From Bacteroidales bacterium (lineage in GTDB: Bacteria > Bacteroidota > Bacteroidia > Bacteroidales > Muribaculaceae): DNA of 36,360 bases. Of the stretch, positions 34,230-36,360 are shown piece after piece. The notes under the pieces were generated by a model, which saw nothing but the letters and a program-made list of their open reading frames with translations, ran no database searches and was not told where the DNA came from. A program made the translations under genes and the position numbers. The stretch lies in assembly GCA_014800535.1 (NCBI GenBank), contig JAAVFW010000003.1, positions 159,355 to 195,714 of the forward strand, given 5' to 3'. The number at the start of each line of letters is the position of its first letter. Position 1 is the first letter of the stretch.

Positions 34230-35939
34230 TTAGTTCAAGATTATTTTCACAGGACGTTTCATTTCACTTCCTGAGATGATATAGATTCCTGAGGGGAGTG
34301 TCCAGTGAGAATTTCCGGTTGTCGCTCCGGTGGAGAGGATTTTGCGTCCGAGCAGGTCGAAGACTTCGACTCCTGATGTCTCGCCGTCACAAATAATTGT
34401 GAAGCCGTCGTTGTCGGGTGAGATTATCACGGGGTGGACATCGTCGACACCCTTCACTGATGCCGCTGTCGGCACGATGATGGAATTGCTTGAAGGCGAC
34501 ATACATCCCAGACGGACGCTCATGACGGTGTATGACTCCATGATGTCAGGGTCGCGGTCGTCGATTGCAAGACTGTTGACTGCGCTCTGGAGGAGTTCAC
34601 CTGTTATTTCGTCTTCAACATATCTGACTCTGTTGACGACATAGAAGTCGACAACTTCGGGAGCCTTACTCCAGTTAGCCACATAGTGATTGCCGCTAAG
34701 CTCGGTTGGCTCGTAGGCTGTCAGTGCGGAGAGTTCAGGCACGGGCAATGCCTCACCGATAAGAGTCACACTGATGCTTTGTCCGCCGGGCAGACCGCCG
34801 TCGTAGAGGGCGAGGGTTGCCGTGTGCTGACCCAATGAGGTCGGGGTGTAAGCAATTGTGAGAAGATAGTCGTCGACGGTGTTGAGAGCTCCTGCACTTA
34901 TTGATTTGACCTCCGGCACGAACATCGCTTTGTCGGCACCGTTTACTCGCAGGCTCAAGGGGCTTGTAAGGTTCTGGGCCTTGATGCGGAGCGAGGCGCT
35001 GACCGTCATACCGACAGCTGCCTGACCGAAATCGAGAGCCTCACCGGTTACGGGAGCTGTGACTTCCGGGTCGCCTGTGATGGGAGGAGTAACAACATTC
35101 CCCTGTTCGGAAATGATGAATGTCTCCATGGTTCTTGTGCCCCAGATATATTCAGCGAGTTCGGGGAAGTCGATAAATGGGTTTCGGTTTCCTTGCTGCT
35201 TCTCGACAGCGTCGTTTCTGTCGCGTTCCTTCTGGCTGACGGGGTCACGTCGCGCCCATTGAAGAAGCATGTCGTAGGCCCATGTGCGCAGCGTCGGCCA
35301 CTGGCTGTCGGGTTCAAACATGTATGTATAGACCCACGGGAGGTCGTCATAGACGGTTGCCATGTAGAAGATTGAGCGGGCGAAGTCACCCTTATACTCG
35401 TCGGCAGGTTCGAAGACATTTGCACTTCCTCCGCCGAATCCGCTCATTGCTCCACCTACCTTGCAGCTGCCATTGTCGAAAATGGGGGTACGCACCGGGC
35501 CGAAGGGGTAATTCAGTTTCGCGGAGTTGGCTGTCGCGTCGGAAGGATAGAGGTTCCAGAGGTCGGAATAGGCGGGAGTGTATTCCACATCGCCGGCTTT
35601 CTTCCACCATGATTTAGGAATCGAATGTTCCCTGTTCATGTTGTTGCTGCTGAAACTCTGACGGGGCGATTGATTGCTGCGAATCAATTGAATCTGGTTG
35701 CTATACATATCCCACCAGCGTCGTGACCCGTCATATAGTTCGGGATAGACGTCGGTGTATTGCCAGTAATCGGGCAAGTCGTAATAAGCAAGCCGACGAT
35801 GGTCTGTGACGCAGCTTTTGGCTGCCTCTTTCAGCTTCTCTTTCGATTTGCCGTTCATGGTGTCATAATAGCCGGGCGTATAATCCGCCATGCACACCAT
35901 TGGGGTCAGAAATGTGAAGAAGAGTAATAATTTATTCAT
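34230..35939 (-). CDS. Secreted endonuclease I family protein with C-terminal sorting tail (copy C)
   Basis: A 569-residue protein, the first gene of the tandem array. Signal peptide about 1-18. The core is NREHSIPKSWW (102-112, His105), then SDLWNLYPSDATANSAK (125-141), where the other copies have a His before LNPS and this one has Asn. After the nuclease comes an Ig-like/choice-of-anchor-D region (about 300-400: ALDFGQAAVGMTVSASLRIK…), a fibronectin-like stretch, and a sorting tail (VEVFDLLGRKILSTG…LPSGIYIISGSEMKRPVKIILN). The three copies share the nuclease and tail but carry different middle modules. A strong hairpin sits 13 bases before the start codon. Confidence 0.86.
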   Translation of the reverse strand: MNKLLLFFTFLTPMVCMADYTPGYYDTMNGKSKEKLKEAAKSCVTDHRRLAYYDLPDYWQYTDVYPELYDGSRRWWDMYSNQIQLIRSNQSPRQSFSSNNMNREHSIPKSWWKKAGDVEYTPAYSDLWNLYPSDATANSAKLNYPFGPVRTPIFDNGSCKVGGAMSGFGGGSANVFEPADEYKGDFARSIFYMATVYDDLPWVYTYMFEPDSQWPTLRTWAYDMLLQWARRDPVSQKERDRNDAVEKQQGNRNPFIDFPELAEYIWGTRTMETFIISEQGNVVTPPITGDPEVTAPVTGEALDFGQAAVGMTVSASLRIKAQNLTSPLSLRVNGADKAMFVPEVKSISAGALNTVDDYLLTIAYTPTSLGQHTATLALYDGGLPGGQSISVTLIGEALPVPELSALTAYEPTELSGNHYVANWSKAPEVVDFYVVNRVRYVEDEITGELLQSAVNSLAIDDRDPDIMESYTVMSVRLGCMSPSSNSIIVPTAASVKGVDDVHPVIISPDNDGFTIICDGETSGVEVFDLLGRKILSTGATTGNSHWTLPSGIYIISGSEMKRPVKIILN

Positions 35940-35952
35940 TTTGTAAGTGGGG

Positions 35953-35987
35953 AATCGGGGTCCGGCAAACAGAGCCGAACCCCGATT
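35953..35987 (-). promoter_or_regulatory. Hairpin immediately upstream of the endonuclease array
   Basis: Arms AATCGGGGT-x-CGGC (35953-35966) and GCCG-x-ACCCCGATT (35974-35987) form a 14-base stem with one mismatch and a seven-base loop. It ends 13 bases before the start codon and is not followed by a T-run on the minus strand. It could block ribosome access or be the terminator of a gene beyond the window. Confidence 0.6.
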
Positions 35988-36074
35988 GACTGTTTAGGGG
36001 ATTCAGACCCTGTTCTCCAATATTTGTTAATGCTGAGGTCGCATATCTTCGAGAGATTTTTGTGTTGTAACGAA

Positions 36075-36319
36075 GGAGCGATGGGGTTCCATCGTGACTG
36101 AGTGACAGCACAAAAAGCACCGGAGAGATGCGCTGGTAGACTAACTTTTTTACATTGTCTCATAACAAAGTGTACCCGAATCAAGTTGTCCAAATTTAAC
36201 AATTTGGAACTTATCGCAGTGACTTGGGATATAAAACTTGTCATAAATTACTATCGCCTCGGCCAATCGTCACGCATCTGCGTCCGCTTGTTTCGGTCAC
36301 GATGGAACCCCATCGCTCC
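36075..36319. repeat. Inverted pair of 24-bp palindromic repeats (BIME-like)
   Basis: The 24 bases at 36075-36098 recur as an exact reverse complement at 36296-36319. Each arm contains its own small palindrome, CGATGG-GGTT-CCATCG. The 197 bases between them hold no gene. The paired, self-palindromic arrangement fits a REP pair better than a transposon with terminal repeats. Confidence 0.75.
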
Positions 36320-36360
36320 CTCACTGCGCGAACACAGCTGCATAACGCTTGACCGCCTCA

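Larger units (their letters stand above)
35940..36360. other. Gene-free right end of the window
   Basis: No convincing coding frame. Besides the hairpin at 35953-35987 and the inverted repeat pair below, I see CCAAATT-TAAC-AATTTGG (36190-36207), an operator-like palindrome that overlaps a TAAATTTG promoter-like box on the minus strand (36198-36191). That box would give the endonuclease array a leader of about 245 bases. The last 40 bases show nothing I recognise. Confidence 0.6.

Noticed and set aside
35936..36244. Minus-strand 102-codon frame upstream of the endonucleases
   Set aside because: It runs through a hairpin and one arm of an inverted repeat and encodes nothing recognisable.
1..36360. 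tRNA or rRNA genes and riboswitches
   Set aside because: I looked for cloverleaf-like and rRNA-like stretches and for conserved leader motifs upstream of tyrS, aroB and korA and saw none, though a covariance-model scan was not possible.

Overview
The window looks like a chromosome segment from a gut-type member of the Bacteroidales (Bacteroidota), perhaps Muribaculaceae-like. The family guess is inference. The order rests on secreted proteins with type IX secretion (T9SS)-type C-terminal tails, DUF4369-type lipoproteins, a B. subtilis/Wolinella-type three-subunit succinate dehydrogenase/fumarate reductase, a KorAB 2-oxoacid:ferredoxin oxidoreductase, and promoter-like TTTG / TAnnTTTG boxes in place of E. 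coli-type boxes. I see no rRNA, tRNA or CRISPR array.

Layout. (1) 1-2.3 kb is an accessory patch at the 3' end of comM. It holds a REP-associated tyrosine transposase, a CTGC-rich low-complexity tract, a relic of a second such transposase, and a BRO-N/DinD-like gene bracketed by a 33-bp direct repeat of the comM 3' end. (2) 2.3-8.8 kb on the minus strand is housekeeping: tyrS, two lipoproteins and comM in one tight run, preceded by a GT2 glycosyltransferase and an M28 peptidase. (3) 9-13.5 kb on the plus strand is an operon of an AsmA-like protein, a HAD phosphatase and aroB, joined by ATGA overlaps and closed by a perfect palindromic terminator. (4) 13.6-17.4 kb on the minus strand is sdhCAB/frdCAB. 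(5) 17.7-26.1 kb on the minus strand is a visibly AT-rich island encoding what looks like a complete RiPP (ribosomally made, modified peptide) system. It has an outer-membrane barrel protein, a short Cys-rich precursor with a Gly-Gly leader, a radical SAM/SPASM maturase, a second paralogous barrel protein, and a C39-peptidase ABC transporter. (6) 26.7-30.6 kb is a WYL regulator and korAB. (7) 30.8-35.9 kb is three tandem secreted endonuclease I paralogues. (8) The right end is non-coding with an inverted pair of palindromic repeats.

The most interesting element is the RiPP island. The precursor (23511-23741) carries eight cysteines in its core, six of them in an NxxC context, repeating roughly every six residues after a double-glycine site. 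The expected flow is: the SPASM enzyme installs cross-links, probably Cys thioethers; the C39 domain of the transporter cuts after Gly-Gly and exports the core; the barrel proteins then move, receive or tolerate it at the outer membrane. The OMP gene is duplicated, and the upstream copy is preceded by a remnant of the maturase 3' end. This indicates an ancestral tandem duplication of a maturase-OMP unit.
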